In this document: piece by piece, positions 8,007 to 18,200 of the stretch | How the letters are laid out: each line of letters begins with the position of its first letter | Numbering within the stretch: the stretch's first letter is position 1 | From: Bacteroidales bacterium | GTDB lineage: Bacteria; Bacteroidota; Bacteroidia; Bacteroidales; UBA932 | Direction: 5' to 3' | NCBI GenBank assembly: GCA_017561665.1 | Contig: JAFZBQ010000098.1 | Span: 1 to 36,442, forward strand | DNA: 36,442 bases | Translations under genes and position numbers: made by a program | The notes under the pieces: model-generated | The model's database searches: none | What the model was told of the DNA's origin: nothing | The model's input: only the letters and a program-made list of their open reading frames with translations

Positions 8007-9245
8007 CTACATGGATTGCTTGAACAGGAAGATTTTGTCGCTGCGACGGAGTTTTGTAGCGCAGGGGATGGAGCACAAGTCGCCCTTGCGGGCGGTCTGG
8101 ACCCTTTTTAGGTCGACGCGGATTTCAGGAATGTCAAACTCGATGACGCCGGTGGTGGGGCCGGTTATAAGCACCGGATCGCCCACGGAAATTTCGCCCG
8201 TCTCTATCTGCACCTCGGCAATGCCGATCTTTTCGAACCAGTTGGTAATCTTGCCGATATACTGTTTGGTACGGGTCGCCTTGTTGCCGTAGACCTCGCT
8301 CCATTCTCCCATCTTCGCCCCCAGATAGTAGCCGTCCCAAAAACCGCGGTTGAACACGGTGGCCAGCCGGGCCTTGAGTTCGGCGCCCAGTTCGGCGCTG
8401 TAGGTGCCCGCCAGAACGGCGTCCGCTGCGTCGCGGTAGGCTCTGGCGGCGGTCTTGACATATTCGCCGCTGCGGGCGCGCCCTTCAATCTTGAAGACCT
8501 TGACCCCGGCGTCTATTATCCGGTCCATAAATTCTATGGTGCAGAGGTCCTTGGGCGACATTATGTACTTGTTGTCGATTTCAAGTTCGTTGCCGTCGTC
8601 GCGGTCGGTTACGATGTAGCTGCGGCGGCACACCTGATAGCAGCTGCCGCGGTTGGCGCTGGCGTTGTGGGCGTGCAGTGACAGATAGCACTTGCCCGAG
8701 ACGGCCATGCACAGCGCACCGTGGCAGAACATCTCCAGCCGGACAAGTTCGCCGCCAGGCCCTTTGATACCTTCGCGGACAATCTCCTCGTGTATCTCCT
8801 TTACCTGCGGCAGGGTGAGTTCACGCGCCAGCACAATCACGTCGGCAAACTGTGCGTAGAACTTCAAACTCTCGATATTGGAAATGCTCAGCTGGGTGGA
8901 GATATGCACCTCGATGCCCAGCCTCCGGGCCTCCAGAATAGCCGCCATATCGGAGGCTATTACCGCCGTGACGCCCGCCTTCTTTGCAGCTACAAGCAGC
9001 TGCCGCATCGGCTCCAGGTCCTCGTTATAGAAGGTTATGTTGACTGTCAGATAGCTCTTTACGCCCGCTGCGCGGCAGATGTCGCACACCTGCTGCAAAT
9101 CTTCCATCGCAAAGTTGTTGGCCGAGTGCGAGCGCATATTCAGCTGGCCCACACCGAAATAGACCGAATTGGCCCCGCCTTGGATGGCGGCGGTAAGGCA
9201 CTCGAAATTGCCCGCGGGGGCCATTATTTCAAGATTGTCAATCAT
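8007..9245 (-). CDS. Peptidase U32-family protein (RlhA/TrhP-type RNA hydroxylation)
   Basis: A 412-residue U32 protein. Despite the name, characterised relatives (E. coli TrhP and RlhA) are Fe-S proteins needed for hydroxylation of tRNA wobble uridine or 23S rRNA cytidine. The N-terminus IMAPAGNFECLTAAIQGGANSV is the U32 TIM-barrel start. The cluster of cysteines expected for the Fe-S site is present: EMFCHGALCMAVSGKCYLS and NRGSCYQVCRRSY. The C-terminal 90 residues form a small beta-barrel. The ATG at 9245 (MIDNLEIMAP) is preferred over one at 9287 because it starts the conserved domain; it then overlaps the end of the prenyl synthase by 8 bp, indicating translational coupling. Which RNA it acts on cannot be told. 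Confidence 0.88.
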   Translation of the reverse strand: MIDNLEIMAPAGNFECLTAAIQGGANSVYFGVGQLNMRSHSANNFAMEDLQQVCDICRAAGVKSYLTVNITFYNEDLEPMRQLLVAAKKAGVTAVIASDMAAILEARRLGIEVHISTQLSISNIESLKFYAQFADVIVLARELTLPQVKEIHEEIVREGIKGPGGELVRLEMFCHGALCMAVSGKCYLSLHAHNASANRGSCYQVCRRSYIVTDRDDGNELEIDNKYIMSPKDLCTIEFMDRIIDAGVKVFKIEGRARSGEYVKTAARAYRDAADAVLAGTYSAELGAELKARLATVFNRGFWDGYYLGAKMGEWSEVYGNKATRTKQYIGKITNWFEKIGIAEVQIETGEISVGDPVLITGPTTGVIEFDIPEIRVDLKRVQTARKGDLCSIPCATKLRRSDKIFLFKQSM

Positions 9246-10215
9246 TGCGGTGGACAAGCGTGGCGGAGAATTCCTGCATTTGTGCAACCTGCTCTGCGCT
9301 GAATCCTTTGCCCTCCAGGCACTGCATCGCCCTGGCGTGGTAATCTTCTATCGTGGTGACGGCGTCGGCCTTGATTCCAAGGTTGATATAGAGCTGCTGC
9401 ATAGCCGATATCTTTTCGGCAGCACGGTCGTCTCCCAGAGCCATGATGGCGTCCAGGCGGGCGCGGTCGGCACCGGTGGCCCGTTTGTATGCCTCCACCA
9501 GCAGCCAGGTCTTCTTGCCGCAAAGGATGTCGCCGCCTATCTTCTTGCCGAACACGTTGGCGTTGCCGAAGGTGTCCAGGTAGTCGTCGCAAATCTGGAA
9601 GGCGAGGCCGATCTGCCAGCCGTAATCGTACAGCGCATCGGCCATGGTTTCCGGCGCATCGGCAATCATCGCCCCCATCTTGGCGGGGCAGGCGATCAGG
9701 GCGGCGGTCTTGAGACCTATCATCTGCAGATATTCCCCGCCCGTCACGGTCGGCTGATTCTCGAAATCCATATCGTACTGCTGCCCCTCGCATACCTGGG
9801 CGCTGGTTTTTGAGAAAAGATCCAGCACCTTCTGAAGGTTGCCTCCGCCGTATTCAATCAGATATTGATAGGCCATGATGCACATCACGTCGCCGGATAG
9901 AATCGCCACGTTGTCGTTCCACTTGCGGCAGACGGTCGCCTGGCCGCGGCGGGTGTCGGCGCGGTCCATGATGTCATCGTGCAGCAGGGTGAAGTTGTGG
10001 AAGATTTCCAGCGCCATCGCCGGCGATACTATCTGCGGGCCGATGTCGTCGCTGAACAGGTTGAAAGTGGTCAGGCACAACCGCGGACGGAGGCGCTTGC
10101 CGCCGATGGACATCATATATTCCAGCGGCTCATAAAGCCCCGCCGGCTCCTTGACAAACTTCAGGCTGCTTATTGCCCGCGCCACGATGGCGTCCAACTC
10201 TTTAAGTGAATACAT
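9238..10215 (-). CDS. Short-chain polyprenyl diphosphate synthase
   Basis: A 325-residue trans-isoprenyl diphosphate synthase that condenses isopentenyl diphosphate onto an allylic primer. Both aspartate-rich Mg-binding motifs are present: DDIMD at residues 80-84 and CDDYLD near residue 220, with GGKRLRPRL at 38-46. The residue five before the first motif is an aromatic (F75), and no two-residue insertion lies in the motif. By the usual rules this resembles archaeal-type GGPP/short-chain enzymes more than bacterial FPP synthases, but chain length is an inference. It is the first gene of a two-gene operon with the U32 protein. A -7 box lies 19 nt before the start. Confidence 0.9.
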   Translation of the reverse strand: MYSLKELDAIVARAISSLKFVKEPAGLYEPLEYMMSIGGKRLRPRLCLTTFNLFSDDIGPQIVSPAMALEIFHNFTLLHDDIMDRADTRRGQATVCRKWNDNVAILSGDVMCIMAYQYLIEYGGGNLQKVLDLFSKTSAQVCEGQQYDMDFENQPTVTGGEYLQMIGLKTAALIACPAKMGAMIADAPETMADALYDYGWQIGLAFQICDDYLDTFGNANVFGKKIGGDILCGKKTWLLVEAYKRATGADRARLDAIMALGDDRAAEKISAMQQLYINLGIKADAVTTIEDYHARAMQCLEGKGFSAEQVAQMQEFSATLVHRND

Positions 10216-10234
10216 TTCGATGCGATTTACCCGA

Positions 10235-10242
10235 CAAAGGTA
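10235..10242 (-). promoter_or_regulatory. -7 promoter box (TACCTTTG) for the prenyl synthase/U32 operon
   Basis: On the minus strand TACCTTTG lies 19 nt before the prenyl synthase ATG. It is back-to-back with the rdgB promoter; the two -7 boxes are only 14 bp apart, so the promoters overlap. Confidence 0.6.
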
Positions 10243-10256
10243 ATCAATTTATTGCG

Positions 10257-10264
10257 TATCTTTG
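10257..10264 (+). promoter_or_regulatory. -7 promoter box (TATCTTTG) for rdgB-recO
   Basis: TATCTTTG ends 5 nt before the rdgB ATG at 10270, implying a leaderless or nearly leaderless transcript. The same 5-nt spacing recurs at 21652 and 27373. Confidence 0.65.
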
Positions 10265-10269
10265 CTAGT

Positions 10270-10860
10270 ATGAAAACGACAGAGATTCTTTTCGCGACGG
10301 CGAACCAAAATAAGGTAATAGAGATTGCCGGGAAGCTGGGCAAGGGATATCACATAATCACCCCCGCCGAGCTGGGATATGACGGCGACATTCCCGAGAC
10401 GCACGAAACCATACCGGAAAACGCTGTAGAGAAGGCGCAGTTCATCTGGGACAAGTTTCACAAAACCTGCTTTGCCGACGACACCGGGCTGGAGGTGGAC
10501 GTGCTTGACGGCGCCCCCGGCGTGTACAGCGCACGCTACGCCGGCCTCCCCAAGAACCCTGCGCAGAACGTCGTGAAACTGCTCAAGGAGTTGGAGGGAG
10601 TGCTTTTCGAAGAGCGCACCGCCCGCTTCCGCTGCGTGATCGCGCTCATAGAAGACGGCGTGCTCCACACCTTTGAGGGCACTTGCGAAGGTCATATCTC
10701 GCTGGAGCCGATGGGAGAACTGGGGTTCGGCTACGACCCGGTATTCGTGCCCGAAGGGATGGAACGCACCATGGCTACCATGACGCTGGAAGAGAAAAAC
10801 GCAATCAGTCACCGCGGCCGCGCCGTGGAGAAACTGGTGGAATACCTGCGCCAGAAGTAA
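10270..10860 (+). CDS. rdgB: XTP/dITP diphosphatase (Ham1/RdgB)
   Basis: A 196-residue house-cleaning nucleotidase that hydrolyses XTP, dITP and ITP to monophosphates, keeping deaminated purines out of DNA and RNA. Family motifs appear in order: ILFATANQNKVIEI near residues 6-19, FADDTGLEVDVLDGAPGVYS at about 68-87 (the general-base Asp in ADDTGL), GELGFGYDPVF, and AISHRGRA. The ATG at 10270 fits the family N-terminus (MKTTEILFATANQNK); a TTG at 10252 would lie upstream of the -7 box. recO begins 9 bp after the stop. Confidence 0.95.
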   Translation: MKTTEILFATANQNKVIEIAGKLGKGYHIITPAELGYDGDIPETHETIPENAVEKAQFIWDKFHKTCFADDTGLEVDVLDGAPGVYSARYAGLPKNPAQNVVKLLKELEGVLFEERTARFRCVIALIEDGVLHTFEGTCEGHISLEPMGELGFGYDPVFVPEGMERTMATMTLEEKNAISHRGRAVEKLVEYLRQK

Positions 10861-10869
10861 GCATACCCT

Positions 10870-11589
10870 ATGCCCGCCGACCGCGAAACCCGAATAATCG
10901 TCCTCCACCTGACCAAATACGGAGACCGGTCGCTGGTGGTGCAGGCGCTGGACGCAGAAAAAGGCCGAACCGGCTTCTTCCTGCGCGGCGCCGGCAAGGG
11001 ACGCGGTCCGCAGGGTCAGTTTCACAGCCTGAGCATACTTGATATCACCACCGCCCGCGGCAAGGGCGACCTGGAATATCTGCGCGAGGCGGAGCGCCCC
11101 TACCCTTTGGATGCCATCCGCACCGACCCATACAAGAGCGCCGTGGCGCTGTTCATAGGCGAACTTCTATACCGCGGCGTTCAGGACGGCGCGATGGACC
11201 CGGCGCTGTTCGAGTTTCTGGAAGAACAGATACTGGCGCTGAATGCCGCCCAGGGCAGCATCGCCAACTTCCATATCTGCTTTCTGGTGGATTTCTGCCG
11301 GGCGCTGGGCTTCCAGCCCAAGGACAACTTCTCCCCCGATACGCCACTGTTCCAACCCGTCACCGCAGAATTCGCCGCAGAAGATTCCCTGGCCGAAACC
11401 TGGCCGGCAGAAGAGTCGCGACTGCTGCACGAAATCCTCTCAAAAACCCGGGAAGAGGCGATGGCGCTGCCGCTGAACCGCGACCGCCGCGGCGTCTTTG
11501 CACAAAAAATGGTAGAATACCTCTCCTACCATCTTTCGCTTAATCTGAACATCCGTTCGCTCAAGGTCCTTCACGACCTTTTCAGCTAG
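10870..11589 (+). CDS. recO: DNA repair protein RecO
   Basis: A 239-residue RecO, which with RecR loads RecA on SSB-coated gaps. The N-terminal 75 residues form the OB-fold (IIVLHLTKYGDRSLVVQALDA with the K-G-x-G-R-G loop). The helical C-terminal domain has ICFLVDFCRALGFQP and the closing SLNIRSLKVL-type segment. The four-cysteine zinc finger of E. coli-unlike RecO proteins is absent: only the two cysteines of CFLVDFC are seen. It follows rdgB in an operon. Its TAG stop overlaps the opposing rnr stop in a shared CTAG. Confidence 0.9.
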   Translation: MPADRETRIIVLHLTKYGDRSLVVQALDAEKGRTGFFLRGAGKGRGPQGQFHSLSILDITTARGKGDLEYLREAERPYPLDAIRTDPYKSAVALFIGELLYRGVQDGAMDPALFEFLEEQILALNAAQGSIANFHICFLVDFCRALGFQPKDNFSPDTPLFQPVTAEFAAEDSLAETWPAEESRLLHEILSKTREEAMALPLNRDRRGVFAQKMVEYLSYHLSLNLNIRSLKVLHDLFS

Positions 11590-13643
11590 GCGATGTCGTT
11601 CAGAATCAATTCGTAGTCTATCTGCTTCTGTTCCAGCGACGCGCGCAGCACGCGGATGCGCACCTTGTCGCCAAGTGTAAACGACCTGCCGGACAGTTTG
11701 CCGGTGACGCGGTATTTCTCCTCGTCAAAGGTGAAATAATCCTCCTTGATGGCCTTCAGTGAGACCATACCCTCCACCTTGGAAGGCTCGATTTCTACAT
11801 ACATTCCCCATTCGGTCAGACCGCTGACTGTGCCGTCGAATTCCTGCCCGATCTTGTCCTGCATAAACTCGGTGAGTTTGTACTTGATGCTGGCGCGCTC
11901 TGCGTCGGTAGCCACCTGTTCGCGGGCGGAGCAATACTGGCACCACATCTCGTAGGTCGCCTTGTCGGGCAACTTGTCCACCTTGCGGCCGGCATTGAAG
12001 GCGGCCAGATACTCGGTGAGCAGGCGGTGCACCATCATATCGGGATAACGGCGGATAGGCGATGTGAAGTGGGTGTAGAACGGGAACGCCAGGCCGTAGT
12101 GGCCCACATTGTCGGTGGAATAGCAGGCGCGGGCCATTGCGCGCAGCGCCAGCATCTCTATGGCATTCTCCGCCGCCGACCCCTTGACCTCCTTGAGCAG
12201 GGTGTTCAGGCTCTTGGTGGCCGCCTTGGCGGTCTCGGTAGAACCCATCTTGAAGCCGAAGTTGCCGGCGAAGCTGCGCAGGCTGCCCAGTTTGTCGGCG
12301 TTGGGCGACTCGTGGATACGGTAGACCATCGTCGGGTCTTTGTAGCCCGTCTTCTTGGCTACGAATTCAGCCACGCTGCGGTTGGCCAGCAGCATAAACT
12401 CCTCTATGAGGAAGTTGCTCTCCTTGCTGACTTTCTGATAGACATTTATCGGATGGCCGGCGTCGTCTATTTCCACCTTCATCTCGGGCCTTTCAAAATT
12501 GATGGCTCCCTTCTCGAAACGTTTCTTGCGGAGGATGTCCGCCAGGCCCCAGAGGGTCATAATCTCCTCTTTCAGAGGCCCTTCGCCACCCTCTATCATA
12601 GCCTGGACCTGCTCGTAGTCGAACCGTTCGTCGGAATTGATCACCGTGCGTCCGAACCAGCTGTCCAGTACGTTGGCCTTGTCGTCCATTTCGAAGATTG
12701 CGGAGAAGCAGAGCTTGTCCTCGTGCGGCCGCAGAGAGCAGAGGTTGTTGGAGAGTTTCTCCGGCAGCATCGGTATCGTGCGGTCCACAAGATAGACGCT
12801 GGTGGCGCGGTTGTAGCCCTCCTTGTCCACGATGTCGCCCGGACGGACATAGAAGGTTACGTCGGCGATATGGATACCGACCTCGTAGTGGCCGTTGTCA
12901 AGCTTGATGTATGACAGCGCGTCGTCAAAGTCCTTGGCGTCGGCGGGGTCTATGGTGAAAGTTGTGACCTTGCGATAATCTTTGCGGCGGGCTATCTCGG
13001 CGGCGGTAATCTTGTCGGAAATCTTCTCGGCAGCCTCCTCCACCTCCGGTTCGAAGCGGTACGGCAGGTTGTATTCGGCCAAAATGGCGTGCATCTCTGT
13101 GTCATTCTCGCCCGGAGTACCCAGCACATCCACGATCTTGCCCAGCGGCTCGGCGCTCTTGCGCGGCCAGTCGACCACCAGCACCGCCACCTTCATACCG
13201 TTAGCCGCCTTTTTGCCACCGATGGTGGGCAGATCCTCGCCGTCGGCAAGCGGGATACGGATGTCATACGGCATGCGCGGGCTCTCCACGATGGCCCAAA
13301 CCTGACGACCGCGGACAATCAGCACTCCGATGTGCGGCTTGGCAGACCTTTCCAGTATCCGGACGACCTCGCCTTCGCGGCGCGGGCCGGTCTTTTTCTT
13401 GCCCGCCACAACCAATACGGTGTCGCCGTTAAGCGCCCCGCGCAGACGGTTGGGCTTTACCATAATATCGTCTTCCTGCCCCTCCACAACTACGAATCCG
13501 ATGCCGTCGCGGGTCAGGCTGACTACGCCTTTCAACTCTTCCTGGCTGCGGCTCCGACGCTCTTTGGTACTGAAACGGACTGGTGCTCTGCCCTTTGTAT
13601 TTTTCTTGTTAAGAAGTTTCTTTTTGCTGTTTTTTTTCGTCAT
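11586..13643 (-). CDS. rnr: Ribonuclease R (RNase II/VacB family)
   Basis: A 685-residue 3'-to-5' exoribonuclease that degrades structured RNA. After a lysine-rich start ([15 protein letters not shown]) come the cold-shock OB folds (about 40-190), the RNB catalytic domain with [16 protein letters not shown] near residues 210-225 carrying the Mg-binding aspartates, and the [26 protein letters not shown] block near 520. A C-terminal S1 domain ([18 protein letters not shown]) closes it. The frame is open well upstream, but the ATG at 13643 gives the expected N-terminus. It is convergent with recO (4-bp overlap) and divergent from gpmI. Confidence 0.95.
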   Translation of the reverse strand: MTKKNSKKKLLNKKNTKGRAPVRFSTKERRSRSQEELKGVVSLTRDGIGFVVVEGQEDDIMVKPNRLRGALNGDTVLVVAGKKKTGPRREGEVVRILERSAKPHIGVLIVRGRQVWAIVESPRMPYDIRIPLADGEDLPTIGGKKAANGMKVAVLVVDWPRKSAEPLGKIVDVLGTPGENDTEMHAILAEYNLPYRFEPEVEEAAEKISDKITAAEIARRKDYRKVTTFTIDPADAKDFDDALSYIKLDNGHYEVGIHIADVTFYVRPGDIVDKEGYNRATSVYLVDRTIPMLPEKLSNNLCSLRPHEDKLCFSAIFEMDDKANVLDSWFGRTVINSDERFDYEQVQAMIEGGEGPLKEEIMTLWGLADILRKKRFEKGAINFERPEMKVEIDDAGHPINVYQKVSKESNFLIEEFMLLANRSVAEFVAKKTGYKDPTMVYRIHESPNADKLGSLRSFAGNFGFKMGSTETAKAATKSLNTLLKEVKGSAAENAIEMLALRAMARACYSTDNVGHYGLAFPFYTHFTSPIRRYPDMMVHRLLTEYLAAFNAGRKVDKLPDKATYEMWCQYCSAREQVATDAERASIKYKLTEFMQDKIGQEFDGTVSGLTEWGMYVEIEPSKVEGMVSLKAIKEDYFTFDEEKYRVTGKLSGRSFTLGDKVRIRVLRASLEQKQIDYELILNDIA

Positions 13644-13652
13644 AATTTGGAC

Positions 13653-13660
13653 TACCTTTG
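13653..13660 (+). promoter_or_regulatory. -7 promoter box (TACCTTTG) for gpmI-dnaE
   Basis: TACCTTTG lies 71 nt before the gpmI start and just upstream of the rnr start on the other strand, so the divergent transcripts overlap at their 5' ends. Confidence 0.55.
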
Positions 13661-13700
13661 TGGGATGTCGGCCGTACTTTTTTCTGCACCGCCGACATTG

Positions 13701-13708
13701 CAAATTTA
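13701..13708 (-). promoter_or_regulatory. -7 promoter box (TAAATTTG) for rnr
   Basis: On the minus strand TAAATTTG lies 57 nt before the rnr ATG. It sits inside the gpmI leader, so the two promoters face past each other. Confidence 0.5.
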
Positions 13709-13731
13709 GCAAATTCAAACGATTTTTTGGT

Positions 13732-15255
13732 ATGGATAAGAAAGTACTTCTTATGATTTTGGACGGCTGGGGCGAAGGCAAAAAAGACCACAGCAACGCA
13801 ATATACACCCAGGGACAGCCGCACATCGACGCCCTGCGTGCCAAATATCCCTTCTCGCACCTGAGCGCCTGCGGCGAAGACGTCGGCCTGCCCGACGGCC
13901 AGATGGGCAACAGCGAAGTCGGCCACCTCAACATCGGCGGCGGCCGCATCGTATATCAGGACCTGGTCAAGATAAACATGGCCTGCCGCGAGCACAAGCT
14001 GCTCGAAAACAAGGAGATAGCCGCTGCATACGACTATGTCAAGAAGAGTGGCAAGGCGCTGCACTTCATGGGCCTGACCAGCCACGGCGGCGTGCACAGT
14101 TCGCTGAATCATCTCTATGAATTCCTGGCTGTCGCAAAGCAGGAAGGGCTGGAGAAAGTCTTTGTACACTGCCTGATGGACGGCCGCGACTGCGACCCCC
14201 GCAGCGGCAAGGGCTTCGTAGAGGAGCTGGAGGCTAAGATGGCGGAGACCACCGGCAAGGTTGCCAGCGTGATTGGCCGCTACTACACTATGGACCGCGA
14301 CAAGCGCTGGGAGCGTGTAAAAGAGGGTTATGACCTGATAGTCAGCGGCGTCGGCAAGAAAGCCACCAGCGCCGTGGCCGCCATCCAGGAATCCTATGAC
14401 GAAGGTGTCACAGACGAATTCATCAAGCCGATATGCGTGGTGGATGCCGCCGGCAATCCTGTCGCCACAATCAAGGAGGGCGATGCCGTTATCTTCTTCA
14501 ACTTCCGCAACGACCGCGCCCGCGAAATCACCAATGTCCTCACCCAACAGGATATGCCGGAGGCCGGGATGCACACAATCCCCCTCTACTACTGCTGCCT
14601 GACGCCGTACGACGACAAATTCACCGGCCTGCACATCCTCTTTGACAAGGAGAATGTCCAGAAGACCCTGGGCGAGACGGTCGCCGCCGCCGGCCGCAGC
14701 CAGCTGCGCATCGCCGAGACCGAGAAATACGCCCACGTGACCTTCTTCTTCAACGGCGGCCGCGAGGCTCCGTTCCAGAACGAGGACCGCATCCTGATCA
14801 ATTCGCCCAAGGTTGCCACCTACGACCTGCAGCCCGAAATGAGTGCTCCGGAAGTGGCCGAGGCCCTGAAGGCCGACCTGGCCACCGAGAAGCACGATAT
14901 GGTGATCCTGAACTTCGCCAACGGCGATATGGTGGGTCATACCGGCGTCTATCCCGCCATCTGCAAGGCAGTGGAAACTATTGACCGCCTGACTGGCGAA
15001 GTGGTGGATGTCGCCCGCAAACACGGCTACAGCGTGCTGATCACCGCCGACCACGGCAACGCCGACAACGCGGTCAATCCCGACGGCACCCCCAACACCG
15101 CCCACTCGCTCAACAAAGTGCAGTTCGTGGTGGTTGACGACGATGTCAAGAGCGTAAAAGACGGCCGTCTTGCCGACATCGCCCCTACGATGCTCACCCT
15201 GATGGGCATTCCCCAGCCTGCAGAAATGACCGGAGAATCACTTATCAGCTTCTAA
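13732..15255 (+). CDS. gpmI: 2,3-bisphosphoglycerate-independent phosphoglycerate mutase
   Basis: A 507-residue cofactor-independent mutase (alkaline-phosphatase superfamily) interconverting 3- and 2-phosphoglycerate in glycolysis. The Mn-binding start [11 protein letters not shown], the nucleophilic serine motif [17 protein letters not shown] near residues 58-74, [27 protein letters not shown] and [10 protein letters not shown] are all present. It begins [14 protein letters not shown] at 13732; a long in-frame upstream extension is antisense to rnr and is discarded. dnaE begins 6 bp after the stop, so they are probably co-transcribed. Confidence 0.97.
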   Translation: MDKKVLLMILDGWGEGKKDHSNAIYTQGQPHIDALRAKYPFSHLSACGEDVGLPDGQMGNSEVGHLNIGGGRIVYQDLVKINMACREHKLLENKEIAAAYDYVKKSGKALHFMGLTSHGGVHSSLNHLYEFLAVAKQEGLEKVFVHCLMDGRDCDPRSGKGFVEELEAKMAETTGKVASVIGRYYTMDRDKRWERVKEGYDLIVSGVGKKATSAVAAIQESYDEGVTDEFIKPICVVDAAGNPVATIKEGDAVIFFNFRNDRAREITNVLTQQDMPEAGMHTIPLYYCCLTPYDDKFTGLHILFDKENVQKTLGETVAAAGRSQLRIAETEKYAHVTFFFNGGREAPFQNEDRILINSPKVATYDLQPEMSAPEVAEALKADLATEKHDMVILNFANGDMVGHTGVYPAICKAVETIDRLTGEVVDVARKHGYSVLITADHGNADNAVNPDGTPNTAHSLNKVQFVVVDDDVKSVKDGRLADIAPTMLTLMGIPQPAEMTGESLISF

Positions 15256-15261
15256 GACAAT

Positions 15262-18200
15262 ATGGGTTTCGTACACCTTCACGTCCACACGCAGTACTCT
15301 ATCCTGGACGGTTTCAGCGCCATCCCCAAACTGTTCGATGCCGCTGAAGCCGACGGACAGACCGCCCTGGCCATCACCGACCACGGCAATATGTACGGCG
15401 TGAAGGAGTTCCTGAAGGTGGCAGGCAAACACCCGTCGGTAAAGCCGATTGTGGGCAGCGAGATGTACGTGGCCCGCAGCGGCGACCGCTTCAAACACTC
15501 CGGCGGCAAGGAAGAGCAGGGCGCACATCACCTTATCCTTCTGGCCAAGAACCTTACCGGCTATCACAACCTGCTCAAACTCAGTTCTCTGTCGTTTATA
15601 GAGGGCCTCTACTACAAGCCACGTATCGACCACAGCCTGCTGGAGAAATATCACGAAGGCCTCATCTGCTGCAGCGCCTGCCTTGCAGGTGAGGTGCCCC
15701 GCGCCATCTACGCACAGGATTTCAAGAAGGCGGAGGAGCTGATAACCTGGTACCGGGACCTCTTCGGAGAGGATTATTACCTGGAGGTGATGCGCCACGA
15801 GACCAAGATTCCCGGCGGCGACAAGAGCGTCTTCATCCAGCAGCAGATGGTAAACGAGAAAATCTTTGAGCTGGGTGCAAAACTCGGCGTCAAGGTAATC
15901 GCGTCCAACGACGTCCACTTTGTGGCGGCGGAGGACGGCCCTTCTCACGACCGCCTCATCTGTCTGGTGACCAACGAGTTCTACGATTCGCCCGACCGTT
16001 TGCGCTACACCCAGCAGGAGTATCTCAAGAGCCAGGCGGAGATGGCGGAACTCTTCAGCGACCACCCCGAAGTGGTGGAAAACACGCTGGAGGTGGCCGC
16101 CAAGGTAGAACCGTATACCATCGACTCCGACCCCATCCTGCCAAAGTTCGAACTGCCGCAGGAGTTCCTGGACAACGTCGATTCTTATCTCGAAAAATAC
16201 AAGGCAATCATAGACGAAGGCCGCGCCGACAAGAAGGGGCGCGTCCGCGGCGACGAATTCAACCGCTCGGTAGCCTATTTGTGCGACCTCTGCTACAAGG
16301 GAGCAGCAATCCGCTACGGAGAACTTTCTGAGGACGTTGCGGAACGCATCGAATTCGAGCTCAAAACCATCTCCAAGATGGGCTTCCCCGACTACTTCCT
16401 AATTGTCAACGACTTTATCTCCGCCGCCCGCAAAATGGGCATCTGGGTAGGCCCCGGGCGAGGCAGCGCCGCCGGCAGCGTAGTCGCCTATTGTCTGTGG
16501 ATCACCAACGTCGATCCTTTGAAGTACGACCTGCTGTTCGAGCGTTTCCTGAACCCCGACCGTATTTCGATGCCCGATATCGACATCGACTTTGACGTGG
16601 AGGGCAAGCCGGAGGTATATCACTATGTGGAGCGCCGCTACGGCAAGGACCACGTCTCGCACGTGGTCACATTCGGCACAATGGCATCCAAGAGCGCCCT
16701 GCGCGACGTCGGCCGCATAGAGCACCTCTCTCCCGACCAGACCAATGCGCTGGCCAAGCTGATTCCCGACCGCGATTTCGAAATAACAAGCACCGACCCC
16801 GAGGACGGCAGCAAGAAGGTCACCAAAAAAGTCAAGATATCCATCCCCAACTGCATCAAGCACGTTCCGGAGTTCAAACAGATGTACAAGGATGCCTCCA
16901 AAGAGCTCAAGGAGGTAATCGACTTTGCCGGCAGGCTGGAGGGCAGCATCCGCCAGACGGGCGTGCACGCCTGCGCCACCATCATCGGCCGCGATGACCT
17001 GTCCAACTTCATTCCCCTCTGCACCGCCGCCGACAAGAAATCGGACGAGCGGCTGCTGGTAAGCCAGTACGAGGGCTCTTTCATAGAGGATGTCGGAATG
17101 CTCAAGATGGACTTCCTTGGGCTGGCGACCCTCAGCATAGAGAAAGAGTGCGTAGAAAACATCCGCAAGCGGCACGGCTTCGTGCTGGACGTGGAAAAGA
17201 TTCCCATAGACGACATGGCCACCTACGAACTCTTCGGCCGCGGCGACACCATCGCCGTGTTCCAGTTCGAGTCGCCCGGTATGCAGAAATACCTGCGCGA
17301 GCTGCAGCCGACCCATTTCGAGGACATCATCGCGATGAACGCCCTCTACCGTCCCGGCCCGATGGACTACATCCCCGACTTCATCGACCGCAAGCACGGG
17401 CGCAAGCCCATCACCTACGACATCCCGGTGATGGAAAAGTACCTGAAGGACACCTACGGCATCACGGTCTATCAGGAGCAAGTGATGCTTCTGAGCCGTC
17501 TGTTGGGCGGATTCACCCGCGGCCAGAGCGACACACTGCGAAAGGCGATGGGTAAGAAGATCAAAGCCAAGCTGGACGAACTCCACCCGATGTTCCTGGA
17601 AGGCGGCGAAAAGAACGGCTACGACCACGCCATCCTGGAGAAGATATGGGCCGACTGGGAAAAGTTCGCCTCCTACGCCTTCAACAAGTCACACGCCACC
17701 TGCTATGCCTGGGTGGCCTATCAGACGGCATATCTCAAGGCCCACTACCCCGCCGAATTCATGGCGGCCAACATGAGCTGCAACCTGGACAACGGCGACG
17801 AAATCACCAAGCTGATGGACGACTGCCGCAAGAACAAGATTCTGGTTCTGGGGCCCGACATCAACGAGTCCGACACCAGCTTCTCGGTAAACAAGAAGGG
17901 CAACATCCGCTTTGGCATGGCGGGCATCAAGGGAGTCGGCCCCAGCGTCATAGACGGCATCATCAAGATCCGCGAGGCGGGCGGTCCGTTCAAGGATTTC
18001 TTCGACTTCATAGAGCGCGTGCCCAACACCGTGGTCAACCGCAAGGTGCTTGAATGCCTGGTTATGGCCGGCGCCTTTGACAGTTTCAAGGAGGCCACCC
18101 GCAGCCAGTATTTCGCCAGCACCGACAAGGGTGAGCCGTTTATCGACGCCGTGATTGCCTACGCCGCCAAATATCACACCAGCGCCCTGTCAAACACCAA

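Noticed and set aside
13644-13949. A 102-codon upstream extension of rnr
   Set aside because: It overlaps gpmI and lacks family similarity; MTKKNSKKK at 13643 is a normal start.
13609-15105. A 498-codon minus-strand frame over gpmI
   Set aside because: Antisense shadow of gpmI, valine- and alanine-rich with no conserved domain.
16399-17628. A 409-codon minus-strand frame over dnaE
   Set aside because: Shadow of the polymerase gene; no promoter or motif.
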